A DNA stretch of 64,000 nucleotides from Korobacter sp963703075 (GTDB lineage Bacteria; Acidobacteriota; Terriglobia; Terriglobales; Acidobacteriaceae): positions 3,410,001-3,474,000 of the forward strand of contig OY969786.1 of the NCBI GenBank assembly GCA_963703075.1, read 5' to 3'. Positions 44,580 to 53,398 of this stretch are shown here, piece after piece. Below the pieces are notes generated by a model. The model had not been told where the DNA came from, searched no databases, and was given only the letters and a program-made list of their open reading frames with translations. Each line of letters begins with the position of its first letter. Position 1 is the first letter of the stretch. Made by a program: the position numbers and the translations under genes.

Positions 44580-45608
44580 CTATGCCGCAATGCCCCGCCG
44601 GGTCAACAGGTAGACCGCGAAACTGCCGAGCCAGTGTCCGCCTTCATAATGCTTGCCGGTGACGGCGGCCAGCCCCGCCGTCGCGTGTTCGCGGGCAGCG
44701 GCTTCCACCGCCGGCCGGCGAGGATCGTTTAGCGCGAGAGCGGAGGCGATGCCTTCGAGCATCCACGCGCGACTGAGGTTGAGGCCGTCGAGATGAGCCA
44801 GCTTGCCGTCCGTTGGATCCGGTGAAACGGCGGGCAGCAGCCAAGCGGAAGAATTGGGCGGGATCTGCGGCAGGAAAGCTTTCAGCCATACCTCAAATTC
44901 CTTCTGGGGCAGGACGCGACGCATAACGTCGGCTTCGGCCAGGCATGCTGAGAGGAAATCCTCTCCCGAAGGCTCGTATTCGAGAGGAGCCTTGCGATCT
45001 TTGGAGTAAAAGTGAAAAGCCCGGTCGATCAGAATCCTGGTGAACCGCTCGCTTCGCACGGTCCGGGCATAATCCAGCGCGAGACCGAGAGCGAAGGCGG
45101 TTTGCGAATGCTCTCCGGAGCGCACCGGAAACGGCAGCTTGGGAAGCCAATCGCTCATGCGAGCAACCACCGCACTCTCGAGAGGTTGCAGGTGCAAGGA
45201 GAAAGCGTGGACGCCGGCGTGGTCCCATGCGCGCAACTCCGCTGCGAGTTGCAGCAGCCACGCCAGCCCGTAAGGCCGTTCAAAGCTGGCGCGCTGCTCG
45301 GCCTGTAGATACTCAGCCTCCTTCGCGAGGTTTTCCGCGGTGAGATTCTTCTGCAGGGCCGCACGTGCGCGCTCAGCGAACTTCGCCTCTGGGAAAAGGC
45401 GCAGCAGCCGGACCAAAAGCCAGTGTCCGTGAACGCTGGAATGCCAGTCGAAGCAGCCGTAAAACGCCGGCGTCAGGGTGCGCGGCGGACGCACATCGGC
45501 ATCGCTGGTCAGTACGTGGGCAATCTTGTTGGGGTACTCGCGCTCAATGCAGCCGAGCGCCAGCGCGGCGAAGCGCTCAACGTCGCGCGCGGTGAGTTCG
45601 AAACTCAT
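44580..45608 (-). CDS. DUF2891 family protein
   Basis: The protein has 342 residues. Conserved segments include TPAFYGCFDWHSSVHGHWLL, ERPYGLAWLLQLAAELRAW and GEDFLSACLAEADVM, which match my memory of DUF2891. The sequence is all-helical and Trp/His-rich, resembling an alpha/alpha toroid like those of glycan-active enzymes. No catalytic activity is established. There is no signal peptide. It lies 26 bases downstream of gltD on the same strand, so it may be carried on the glutamate synthase transcript. Confidence 0.85.
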   Translation of the reverse strand: MSFELTARDVERFAALALGCIEREYPNKIAHVLTSDADVRPPRTLTPAFYGCFDWHSSVHGHWLLVRLLRLFPEAKFAERARAALQKNLTAENLAKEAEYLQAEQRASFERPYGLAWLLQLAAELRAWDHAGVHAFSLHLQPLESAVVARMSDWLPKLPFPVRSGEHSQTAFALGLALDYARTVRSERFTRILIDRAFHFYSKDRKAPLEYEPSGEDFLSACLAEADVMRRVLPQKEFEVWLKAFLPQIPPNSSAWLLPAVSPDPTDGKLAHLDGLNLSRAWMLEGIASALALNDPRRPAVEAAAREHATAGLAAVTGKHYEGGHWLGSFAVYLLTRRGIAA

Positions 45609-45634
45609 GCTGCAAGATTACAACGCTTTTTCCG

Positions 45635-47050
45635 TCAGCAGCGGCCTTCGGAGCGCAGATAGGCGTCGACCGCAGCGGCGGTGTTGCGTCCTTCGGCGAT
45701 GGCCCACACCACCAGCGACTGCCCGCGACGCATGTCGCCCGCCGCAAAGACACCCGGCACGGATGACATCGAGTTCGCATCCGTCTGCACGTTGCCGCGG
45801 GCATCCAGCGCTACGCCGAGCTGCTCCAGCATGCCACCGCGCACCGGACCGGTGAAGCCCATGGCCAACAGAACCAGGTCGGCCTCCACAGTGAATTCTG
45901 TACCCGCAATTGGGTCAAAGCCCGGAGGCGGCCCAATCCGCACCGCGTGCAACTGCTTCACGTTGCCCTGCGCATCGCCGCTGAAGTTCGTCGTGGCCAC
46001 CGCCCAGTCGCGCTCGCCGCCCTCTTCATGCGCACCCTCGACGCGCAGCTGCAGCGGCCAGAGCGGCCACGGCGTATGCGGTGCGCGCTCCTGCGGCGGC
46101 ATGGGAAGAATCTCGTACTGGCGGATCGATTTCGCTTTTTGCCGATGACAGGTGCCGAGACAATCGGCGCCGGTATCCCCGCCGCCAATGATGACCACGT
46201 GCTTGCCGGTTGCGAGGATATCCTCGCCCTCCACCGGCAGCCCAAGGTTGCGGCGGTTCTGCTGCGGTAGAAAGTCCATTGCGAAATGGATACCTTTCAA
46301 TTCGCGGCCCGGGACGCGCAAATCGCGCGGCTGTTCCGCGCCACCGGCCAGCACCAGCGCATCGTAGTCGTTACGAAGCTGCTCGACCGAAACATTTGCG
46401 CCGACGTGCGCCCCCTTAACGAACTCCACTCCTTCGCTTTCCATCTGCGCAATACGCCGATCGACCAGGTGCTTTTCGAGCTTGAAGTTTGGGATCCCGT
46501 AGCACAGGAGCCCGCCAATGCGATCCGCCTTCTCGTAGACGGTGACCATGTGCCCTGCCCGGCGCAGTTGCTGTGCCGCGGCCAGACCCGCAGGCCCGGA
46601 GCCGATAATCGCCACCTTCTTCCCGGTCTCAATCTCCGGTGGCTCTGGTTGCACCCATCCTTCCGCGAAAGCCCGGTCGATGATGGTCTTTTCGATCTGC
46701 TTGATGGTGACTGCCGGCTCATTGATGGCGAGCACACAGGAAGCCTCGCAGGGTGCGGGACAGATGCGACCCGTGAACTCGGGAAAATTGTTGGTAGCGT
46801 GCAGGCGGCGAACCGCTTCGCGCCAGCGGCCCCGGTAGACCAGGTCATTCCAGTTGGGAATGTTGTTGTGCACCGGGCAGCCGGTGTGGCAGAAAGGAAC
46901 GCCGCAATCCATGCAGCGCGCCCCCTGCTGCTGGATCTTCGTCTCCGGGAAATCGTGGTAAATCTCGAACCAGTCGTTAATGCGCTCAATCACCGGGCGT
47001 CGCTGCGGCAGCTCGCGCGTGTACTCAAGGAATCCTGTGGTCTTACCCAT
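45635..47050 (-). CDS. gltD: Glutamate synthase small subunit (NADPH, FAD, Fe-S)
   Basis: From the ATG at 47050 the protein has 471 residues. Cys clusters for two [4Fe-4S] centres are seen in CMDCGVPFCHTGCPVHNNIP and CPAPCEASCVL. FAD- and NADPH-binding loops are GSGPAGLAAAQQL and GGGDTGADCLG. It passes electrons from NADPH to GltB. The start lies inside the last codons of gltB, an 8-base overlap that couples the two subunits. An extension to 47086 is possible but adds only unrelated residues. Confidence 0.96.
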   Translation of the reverse strand: MGKTTGFLEYTRELPQRRPVIERINDWFEIYHDFPETKIQQQGARCMDCGVPFCHTGCPVHNNIPNWNDLVYRGRWREAVRRLHATNNFPEFTGRICPAPCEASCVLAINEPAVTIKQIEKTIIDRAFAEGWVQPEPPEIETGKKVAIIGSGPAGLAAAQQLRRAGHMVTVYEKADRIGGLLCYGIPNFKLEKHLVDRRIAQMESEGVEFVKGAHVGANVSVEQLRNDYDALVLAGGAEQPRDLRVPGRELKGIHFAMDFLPQQNRRNLGLPVEGEDILATGKHVVIIGGGDTGADCLGTCHRQKAKSIRQYEILPMPPQERAPHTPWPLWPLQLRVEGAHEEGGERDWAVATTNFSGDAQGNVKQLHAVRIGPPPGFDPIAGTEFTVEADLVLLAMGFTGPVRGGMLEQLGVALDARGNVQTDANSMSSVPGVFAAGDMRRGQSLVVWAIAEGRNTAAAVDAYLRSEGRC

Positions 47051-50000
47051 GCTGCACCCCCGCCGCAACTTCGTTCTGCCCGGCAACTACGAATTGCGGA
47101 ACGGCTTTGCGGCTGGCCAGCACGCGCTTGTACTCATGCGGGAAGACCTTGACGAAGCGCGAGACCACCTCGCCCCAGTGTTGCAGGATCCAGCGTGCCC
47201 GCGAGCTTCCGGTGAGCACCATGTGTTTGGAAACCAGGCGGCGCAGAAAGTCTTCGTCCTCGCTCTCCAGCGGATCGAGATCGACCGTCGCCAGGTTGCA
47301 GCGCTCCTGCGAAAAGTCATTCTTCTCATCGAACACGTAGGCCAAACCGCCGCTCATGCCCGCAGCGAAGTTGCGCCCACAGGCTCCGAGAACGACGACC
47401 GTGCCATTCGTCATATATTCGCAACCGTGATCGCCCAGCCCCTCCACAACTGCCGTCGCTCCGGAGTTGCGTACCGCGAAGCGCTCGCCCGCTACCCCTG
47501 AGAAATAAGCTTCTCCACTGGTCGCGCCGTAGAGCACGACGTTGCCGACAATTATGTTTTCTTCTGGAATTAACGGCGAAATTTTCGGCGGATGAATAAT
47601 GATGCGGCCGCCGGAAAGTCCCTTGCCGGTGTAGTCGTTGGAATCGCCTTCCAACGTAAGGGTCACACCGCGCGCCAGGAATGCCCCAAAGCTCTGGCCC
47701 GCCGACCCTTGGAACGCAAGCCGGATAGTTTCATCGGCCAGCCCCTGCGAGCCGTAACGCCGTGCGATCTCGCCACTCAACATCGCACCCACCGTGCGAT
47801 GCACATTGCGAATCGGCAGCGGTCCGAGCGCAACCGGAGTTCCGTGCTCCACCGCGGCTCGTGTCTTGTCGATAAGCATGTGGTCGAGCGCATCTCCAAG
47901 TCCGTGCTCCTGCGCCTTCACGCAGCGGCGTGCCACCCGCCCCGGCAACGTGGGTGTATAGAGAATCGACGACAAATCAAGACCGCGGGCCTTCCAGTGA
48001 TCGCTCGCCAAACGTGCATCGAGCATATCGACCCGGCCGACCATTTCGTTGAAGGTGCGGAAGCCCATCCGCGCCATGTACTGCCGCACCTGCTCGGCCA
48101 GGAAGAAAAAGAAATTAACGACGTGTTCCGGCTGCCCGCTGAAACGCTTGCGCAGCACCGGATCCTGCGTGGCAATGCCGACCGAGCAGGTGTTGAGGTG
48201 ACATTTGCGCATCATCACGCAGCCCATAGCCACAAGCGGCGTGGTAGCAAAGCCAAACTCTTCCGCGCCCAGCAGGGCGGCTATCACCACGTCGCGGCCG
48301 GTCTGCAGTTTGCCATCCGTCTGCACGCGAATGCGGCTGCGCAGATCGTTGAGCAGCAGCACCTGTTGCGTCTCCGCCAGGCCGAGTTCCCACGGAATGC
48401 CCGCATGCTTGATAGAACTCAGTGGCGACGCGCCCGTGCCTCCGCTGTCGCCACTGATGAGCACCACGTCGGCATGCGCCTTCGCAACCCCGGCAGCAAC
48501 CGTCCCCACGCCCACTTCCGCAACCAGCTTCACCGAGATACGTGCTTGCGGGTTGACGTTCTTCAGGTCATAAATCAGTTGCGCGAGATCTTCGATGGAG
48601 TAGATATCGTGGTGGGGCGGCGGCGAGATCAGGCCCACACCCGGGGTGGAGTGACGCAGTTTCGCGATCACTTCATCGACTTTGTGGCCGGGGAGCTGTC
48701 CGCCCTCGCCGGGCTTTGCTCCCTGCGCCATCTTGATCTGCAATTCGTCGGCGTTGACCAGGTAGTTCGTTGTGACACCGAAGCGCGCGGAAGCGACCTG
48801 CTTCACCGCGCTCCGGCGGAGTTCTCCATCCGCGTCCCGACGGAAGCGGTTCTCGTCTTCGCCGCCCTCGCCCGTATTCGATTTTCCCCCGATGCGGTTC
48901 ATCGCAATCGCCAGCGTCTCGTGCGCTTCCTTGCTGATAGACCCAAACGACATCGCGCCAGTCGCGAAACGCTTCACGATCTCTTTCGCCGACTCGACCT
49001 CCTCGAGGGGAATCGAGGAGGCAGCGCTCTTGACCTTCAGCAGACCGCGCAGGGTACAGAGTTCGCGGTTTTCCCCGTCGATAAGATCGGTGTACTCCTG
49101 GAAAGTCTTGGCATCCGACGCGCGCACTGCGTGCTGCAGTTTGCTGATGGTCAGCGGATTCAGCAGATGGTATTCGCCATCGACGCGATAGTGATACGCG
49201 CCGCCCGGCGAGAGCTCCGCTTCAAACTCGCGTGTACGCCGGAAGGCAAACTCATGACGCATGGCAGCCTCGGTCGCAATCACATCAAGCCCAACGCCTT
49301 CCAGACGCGAAACCGTTCCCGCAAAGTGCGCATCCACCAGTTCACGACTGAGGCCGATGGCTTCAAACGCCTGCGCACCACGATAGCTCTGCAGGGTCGA
49401 GATCCCCATCTTGGAGAAAGTCTTCAGCAGCCCTTTGTTGATGGCCTTGGTGTAATTCTTCACCGCCGCCTCGGCGGTGATGCCGTCGGCCAGGTAGCCG
49501 CTGTTTGCGCGCTCTTCCAGCGTTTCCAGTGCTAGGTACGGATTCACCGCGCTGGCGCCATAGCCGATGAGCAGCGCGAAGTGCATCACCTCGCGTGGTT
49601 CGCCGGACTCTACGATCAAGGCCACTTGCGTGCGCGTCTCTTCCCGGATCAGCAGGTTGTGCACCGCCGCCAACGCCAGCAGGCTCGGAATGGGCGCATA
49701 TTGCTCGTCGAGCCCGCGATCCGACAAGATTAGCAGCGTGTAGCCGGACTTCACCGAGAGCGACGCGCGGCGGCAGAGCTCTTCCAGCGAACGCTTCAGC
49801 CCCTCTTCGCCTTCTTTCACGCGATAGCCGGTGGAGAGCGTAGTTGCCAGCAGGTCGCCGTAGGAAAGACGCCGCAATTTCTCCAGGTCGCGATTGGTCA
49901 GCACCGGCTGCGGCAGCTTCAGCGTGTGACAGTTCAGCGGCGTCTCGTCGAGGATGTTGCGTTCTGTCCCGATGTAGCTGGTCAGCGACATCACCATCTC

Positions 50001-51683
50001 TTCGCGAATGGGATCGATGGGCGGATTCGTGACCTGCGCGAAGAGCTGCCGGAAGTAATTGAACAGAAGTTGCGGGCGATCTGATAAACAGGCGAGCGGC
50101 GTGTCGGTGCCCATCGACCCAACAGGCTCTTCGCCTTTGTTGGCCATCGGTTCGAGGATCATCTGCAGGTCTTCGTCGGTGTAACCAAAGGCGCGTTGGC
50201 GACGACGCAGCGTGCTCTCATCCGACGCGAAAAGCCGCGTAGGTTCCGGCAGCTGGCTCAGCGTGATTTGATTTTTCTCCAGCCACTCGCCATAAGGCTG
50301 GCGCGCGGCCAGCGATTCCTTGATCTCCTTATCGGTCACAATGCGGCCGGCCACGGTGTCGACCACGAACATCTTGCCCGGCTGCAGCCGCCCTTTGCGT
50401 TTCACGCGCTCCGGTGGAACGTCGAGCACACCCGCTTCGGAAGCGAGCACCACCAGCCCGTCTTCGGTGATCAGGTAGCGGCCGGGGCGCAGGCCGTTGC
50501 GGTCAAGCGTCGCACCGATCAGGCGCCCATCCGTGAACGCGATGGCCGCCGGTCCATCCCACGGCTCCATCAGCGAGGCGTGGTACTCGTAAAAAGCGCG
50601 CTTCTCCGCCTTCATATGCGGGTTGCCGGTCCATGCTTCGGGGATGAGCATCGCCATGGCATGGGGCAGTGAGCGTCCTGACTGCACGAGTAACTCGAGT
50701 GCGCAATCGAATGCCGCCGAGTCGCTGGAACCCGGCGAGATGATCGGGAAAAGTTTCTTGATGTCGTCGCCAAACAAAGGCGAACTCAAAATCGACTGGC
50801 GCGCGTGCATCCAGCTCACGTTGCCCTTCAGCGTGTTGATCTCGCCGTTGTGCGCTACGTAGCGGAAAGGATGCGCGAGCTGCCAGCTCGGAAAAGTGTT
50901 GGTCGAGAAGCGCTGGTGTACGAGGCAAAGCGCGCTGGTGACGTCGGGATCGGCCAGTTCGGGATAGAACTTCGCCAATTGCGGCGCGATCAGCAGGCCC
51001 TTGTACACGATGGTGCGTGATGAAAGCGATGGGACGTAGAACCACTCTTTCCAGTCTTCATCTTCCAGCGCGATGACTTCATTTTCCGTACGTTTCCGGA
51101 CCACATAGAGCTTCCGCTCAAACGCCTCTTCGTCCATCCCCGCAGGCCGAGCAACGAAAATTTGCTGAATGTAAGGCTGCGATCCTCGTGCCACGCGACC
51201 GATCGCTGTCTCATCGACCGGTGTATCGCGCCAGCCGAGCACGCTCAGCCCCTCTTCGCGGATGATGCGCTCCAGGATGCCCTCGCACTGCAGTCGCGGA
51301 TGAGTATCGACGGGCAGGAACACCATCCCAACCGCGTACTCCCCGGGCTCAGGCAGCGTAAAACCCAGGCGCGGACACTCCCGCGCGAAGAAGGCGTGCG
51401 GAACTTGAATCGTGATGCCGGCGCCGTCCCCGGTTTCGGGATCGCAGCCACAGGCGCCCCGGTGCGCCAGGTTGATCAGGATCTCCAAACCTTTGTCGAT
51501 AATGGAATGGCTCTTCTCGCCCCGCAGGCTGGCAACGAAACCCATACCGCAGGCGTCGTGCTCGTTCCGCGGGTCATACAGACCCTGCGCCGGGGGCAGA
51601 CCTTGCTTCGTGGCCGACCATTCTCCGTCGGCAACCGTATCGCTACGGCTAGAGGCAGGTTGATTGGGATCCTCGGGTTTCAA
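47043..51683 (-). CDS. gltB: Glutamate synthase large subunit
   Basis: The start is TTG at 51683 (AAGGAG seven bases upstream), giving 1546 residues. A propeptide of about 47 residues precedes the N-terminal nucleophile Cys in ACGMGFVASL, the glutaminase Cys after processing. Class II amidotransferase, central, FMN-binding synthase and GXGXG domains follow in order. The [3Fe-4S] Cys cluster is CVMMRKCHLNTC. It makes two glutamates from glutamine and 2-oxoglutarate. Its upstream region has a terminator and alternative pairings, so expression may be attenuated. A GTG at 51719 in phase lacks a comparable ribosome site. Confidence 0.97.
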   Translation of the reverse strand: MKPEDPNQPASSRSDTVADGEWSATKQGLPPAQGLYDPRNEHDACGMGFVASLRGEKSHSIIDKGLEILINLAHRGACGCDPETGDGAGITIQVPHAFFARECPRLGFTLPEPGEYAVGMVFLPVDTHPRLQCEGILERIIREEGLSVLGWRDTPVDETAIGRVARGSQPYIQQIFVARPAGMDEEAFERKLYVVRKRTENEVIALEDEDWKEWFYVPSLSSRTIVYKGLLIAPQLAKFYPELADPDVTSALCLVHQRFSTNTFPSWQLAHPFRYVAHNGEINTLKGNVSWMHARQSILSSPLFGDDIKKLFPIISPGSSDSAAFDCALELLVQSGRSLPHAMAMLIPEAWTGNPHMKAEKRAFYEYHASLMEPWDGPAAIAFTDGRLIGATLDRNGLRPGRYLITEDGLVVLASEAGVLDVPPERVKRKGRLQPGKMFVVDTVAGRIVTDKEIKESLAARQPYGEWLEKNQITLSQLPEPTRLFASDESTLRRRQRAFGYTDEDLQMILEPMANKGEEPVGSMGTDTPLACLSDRPQLLFNYFRQLFAQVTNPPIDPIREEMVMSLTSYIGTERNILDETPLNCHTLKLPQPVLTNRDLEKLRRLSYGDLLATTLSTGYRVKEGEEGLKRSLEELCRRASLSVKSGYTLLILSDRGLDEQYAPIPSLLALAAVHNLLIREETRTQVALIVESGEPREVMHFALLIGYGASAVNPYLALETLEERANSGYLADGITAEAAVKNYTKAINKGLLKTFSKMGISTLQSYRGAQAFEAIGLSRELVDAHFAGTVSRLEGVGLDVIATEAAMRHEFAFRRTREFEAELSPGGAYHYRVDGEYHLLNPLTISKLQHAVRASDAKTFQEYTDLIDGENRELCTLRGLLKVKSAASSIPLEEVESAKEIVKRFATGAMSFGSISKEAHETLAIAMNRIGGKSNTGEGGEDENRFRRDADGELRRSAVKQVASARFGVTTNYLVNADELQIKMAQGAKPGEGGQLPGHKVDEVIAKLRHSTPGVGLISPPPHHDIYSIEDLAQLIYDLKNVNPQARISVKLVAEVGVGTVAAGVAKAHADVVLISGDSGGTGASPLSSIKHAGIPWELGLAETQQVLLLNDLRSRIRVQTDGKLQTGRDVVIAALLGAEEFGFATTPLVAMGCVMMRKCHLNTCSVGIATQDPVLRKRFSGQPEHVVNFFFFLAEQVRQYMARMGFRTFNEMVGRVDMLDARLASDHWKARGLDLSSILYTPTLPGRVARRCVKAQEHGLGDALDHMLIDKTRAAVEHGTPVALGPLPIRNVHRTVGAMLSGEIARRYGSQGLADETIRLAFQGSAGQSFGAFLARGVTLTLEGDSNDYTGKGLSGGRIIIHPPKISPLIPEENIIVGNVVLYGATSGEAYFSGVAGERFAVRNSGATAVVEGLGDHGCEYMTNGTVVVLGACGRNFAAGMSGGLAYVFDEKNDFSQERCNLATVDLDPLESEDEDFLRRLVSKHMVLTGSSRARWILQHWGEVVSRFVKVFPHEYKRVLASRKAVPQFVVAGQNEVAAGVQHG

Positions 51684-51733
51684 ATGCGCTCTCCTTCGAC
51701 CGCACTTCGAGCGGCACACCGTGTAAAAACGAA

Positions 51734-51757
51734 ACCCGCCTCGTCTGGGAGGCGGGT
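51734..51757 (-). terminator. Intrinsic terminator in the gltB leader
   Basis: On the minus strand ACCCGCCTC / GAGGCGGGT forms a 9-bp stem around CCAGAC, followed by TTTCGTTTTT. It lies about 50 bases before the gltB start, and no other minus-strand gene ends here. It therefore most likely acts on the gltB transcript itself or ends a short RNA. Confidence 0.75.
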
Positions 51758-51787
51758 CGTGAGCCTTTAAATGAGTGCTCTCGCTCT

Positions 51788-51861
51788 ACCCGCCCGGCTT
51801 CGTCACTGTGCGCATAGCCGGAAGGGCTGTGCGCTTGCTAATGGCGACGATGGTCGGGTGG
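51788..51861 (-). ncRNA. Candidate structured leader RNA upstream of gltB
   Basis: Minus-strand segment CCACCCG (51861-51855) can pair with CGGGCGG (51796-51790), and TCGTC with GACGA, enclosing hairpin GCGCACAGCC / GGCTATGCGC (51834-51810). Separately GGGCGGGT (51795-51788) can pair with ACCCGCCT, the 5' arm of the downstream terminator. These mutually exclusive folds are what an attenuator or riboswitch needs. A 28-codon frame (51872-51786) spans the region but shows no Glu or Gln codon run and no ribosome site. Two positions that would be A-C mismatches in this orientation become G-U pairs in the plus-strand RNA, so the strand is not settled. Confidence 0.4.
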
Positions 51862-51997
51862 CTCGGCTTCATAGGGTTGAAGTTACGGCAAGTGCGGTTA
51901 CAGAATCAACGAAATCGGCCCCTTTTCGCGGTAAATTAACGCGCAAAAAATCGATGGTAGCTATCGCTAAAACCGGCCGACCGCTTCCTCATACAAT

Positions 51998-52027
51998 TTG
52001 ACTTCCCCGGGCAAGCTTTCGTATCGT
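51998..52027 (+). promoter_or_regulatory. Probable his operon promoter
   Basis: TTGACT (51998-52003), an 18-base spacer and TATCGT (52022-52027) resemble a sigma-70 promoter and place the start site at or just before the leader-peptide ATG. An alternative -10, TACAAT (51992-51997), would leave about 30 bases of leader. Confidence 0.4.
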
Positions 52028-52034
52028 TGAACCC

Positions 52035-52109
52035 ATGAAGCAGCATATCCATCGACACCATCATCCTCACCATGCAATGCGCGTGTCGGTGGAGTTGTGC
52101 CCTTCGTAG
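52035..52109 (+). CDS. hisL: his operon leader peptide
   Basis: A 24-codon frame reads MKQHIHRHHHPHHAMRVSVE and ends LCPS. Seven of the 24 codons are His (codons 4, 6, 8, 9, 10, 12 and 13). Such a run upstream of his genes is the mark of attenuation by histidyl-tRNA supply, known from enterobacteria. Ribosome stalling at the His codons would leave bases 52077-52092 free to form the antiterminator; translation to the stop would cover them. No strong ribosome site is visible, and initiation may be near-leaderless. Confidence 0.85.
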   Translation: MKQHIHRHHHPHHAMRVSVELCPS

Positions 52110-52168
52110 ATACTTCGAACAGCACTCAAACTCAGCCCGCCGATGCGCATAGCATCCGCGGGCTTTTT
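52077..52168 (+). promoter_or_regulatory. his operon attenuator (antiterminator and terminator)
   Basis: The terminator pairs AGCCCGCCGATGC (52134-52146) with GCATCCGCGGGCT (52152-52164), 12 of 13 matched, followed by TTTTT. The antiterminator pairs ATGCGC-TCGGTGG within leader codons 15-20 (52077-52092) with CCGCCGATGCGCAT (52137-52150): 13 pairs with one small bulge and one G-U. This would remove the terminator's 5' arm. The two folds exclude each other. Confidence 0.85.
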
Positions 52169-52196
52169 GCTTGAACTGCCGAATTTAGAGGAAACT

Positions 52197-52532
52197 ATGC
52201 AGATCGATTTCGAAAAGATGCAGGGCTTGGTGCCCGCCGTCGTGCAGGATGCAGCCAGCCTCGAGGTTTTAATGGTCGGGTTCATGAACCCCGACGCCTA
52301 CGCGAAGACCTTGCAAACCGGCTACGTTACCTTCTACAGCCGCACCCGCAACACCCTTTGGACCAAGGGTGAGACATCCGGCAACCGCTTGCGCGTGATG
52401 GACGCCACCACCGATTGCGATCGCGATACCATCCTGGTCCGCGTGAAAGTGGAAGGCGACGGGGTGGTCTGCCACACCGGCACACGCTCCTGCTTCACCG
52501 AAGACCTTCCCCTTGCGGAGGGCGCGCGATGA
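52197..52532 (+). CDS. hisI: Phosphoribosyl-AMP cyclohydrolase
   Basis: From the ATG at 52197 (AGAGG six bases upstream) the protein has 111 residues. An in-frame ATG at 52143 falls within the attenuator and is rejected. Metal-binding motifs are TDCDRDTILVRV (three Asp for Mg) and the Zn Cys residues in CHTGTRSCF. It opens the adenine ring of PR-AMP, step three of histidine synthesis. It has no fused HisE domain, so PR-ATP pyrophosphatase must be encoded elsewhere. It overlaps hisG by 4 bases. Confidence 0.96.
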   Translation: MQIDFEKMQGLVPAVVQDAASLEVLMVGFMNPDAYAKTLQTGYVTFYSRTRNTLWTKGETSGNRLRVMDATTDCDRDTILVRVKVEGDGVVCHTGTRSCFTEDLPLAEGAR

Positions 52533-53398
52533 AGTTGCGATTGGGGATTCCCAAGGGAAGCTTGCAGGACGCTACCATCGCACTATTTCTGCGCGCCGGG
52601 CTGAATATCTACACCAGCGCCCGCTCCTACTCCGCAACGACCGACGATCCGGAAGTCGAGTGCATGCTGATTCGCGCCCAGGAAATGGCGCGCTACGTCT
52701 CTAAGGGCGTGCTCGACGCCGGGATCACCGGCATGGACTGGGTGGTCGAAAGCGGCCTCGAAGTAAAGCCCATCGCTAGCCTCAACTACTCGAAGCAGAG
52801 CCGAGGAAACGTGCGCTGGGTACTCGCCGTACCGGAGAGTTCGCCCTACCAGCGGGCAGAAGATCTCGCCGGCAAAGTCGTCGCGACTGAGTTGGTCAGC
52901 GTTACGACGAAGTATTTCGCTGCCAAAAATGTTCCGGTGAAGATCGAGTTTTCCTGGGGAGCCACCGAGATCAAACCCCCAACCCTGGCGGATGCCATCG
53001 TCGAAGTCACCGAAACCGGCAGCTCGCTGCGTGCCAACCGCTTGCGGATCATCGATGACGTAATGGCCTCAGGCACGCAACTTATCGCCAGCGCCGGCGC
53101 TCTGGAAGACCGCTTTAAGAAAACCAAGATCGAGCACCTGGCCCTGATGCTGGAAGGCGCGATCGCCGCCCAGGGACGCGTCGGATTGATGTTGAACGTC
53201 CGGAAAAGCGACCTCGCCGCCGCGCTGGCCGTGCTCCCGGCGCTGAATTCTCCCACCATTTCGCAGCTCAGCGACTCGGAGTGGGTCGCGGTCAATACCA
53301 TCATTGAAGAGAATGCCGCGTGGACGATCATTCCCCGGCTCAAGGCCGCCAATGCCACCGGCATCGTGGAGTACCCGCTGAACAAGGTGGTGCTGTGA
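52529..53398 (+). CDS. hisG: ATP phosphoribosyltransferase (long form)
   Basis: The protein has 289 residues. It begins LRLGIPKGSLQDATIALF and carries the PRPP loop region VEVTETGSSLRANRLRIID. The C-terminal 75 residues form the HisG_C regulatory domain, so this is the long, histidine-inhibited, HisZ-independent type. It joins ATP and PRPP in the first committed step. The start shares ATGA with the hisI stop. Feedback inhibition by histidine is expected, in addition to the transcriptional attenuator. Confidence 0.97.
   Translation: MKLRLGIPKGSLQDATIALFLRAGLNIYTSARSYSATTDDPEVECMLIRAQEMARYVSKGVLDAGITGMDWVVESGLEVKPIASLNYSKQSRGNVRWVLAVPESSPYQRAEDLAGKVVATELVSVTTKYFAAKNVPVKIEFSWGATEIKPPTLADAIVEVTETGSSLRANRLRIIDDVMASGTQLIASAGALEDRFKKTKIEHLALMLEGAIAAQGRVGLMLNVRKSDLAAALAVLPALNSPTISQLSDSEWVAVNTIIEENAAWTIIPRLKAANATGIVEYPLNKVVL

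Larger units (their letters stand above)
51684..52034. other. Intergenic region between divergent gltB and his operon
   Basis: This 351-base region contains the gltB leader elements at its left and the his promoter at its right. Between about 51880 and 51995 I see AT-rich stretches that could carry the gltB promoter but no clear gene. Confidence 0.5.

Noticed and set aside
47592..49535. 647-codon open frame on the plus strand opposite gltB
   Set aside because: It is antisense to a full glutamate synthase and is His/Arg-rich, as expected for the complement of GC-rich coding DNA. It has no domain or ribosome site.
51786..51872. Glutamate/glutamine leader peptide for gltB
   Set aside because: The 28-codon frame has no Glu or Gln run and no ribosome site, so translation-based sensing of these amino acids is not supported. 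Only the RNA pairings are kept as a candidate.
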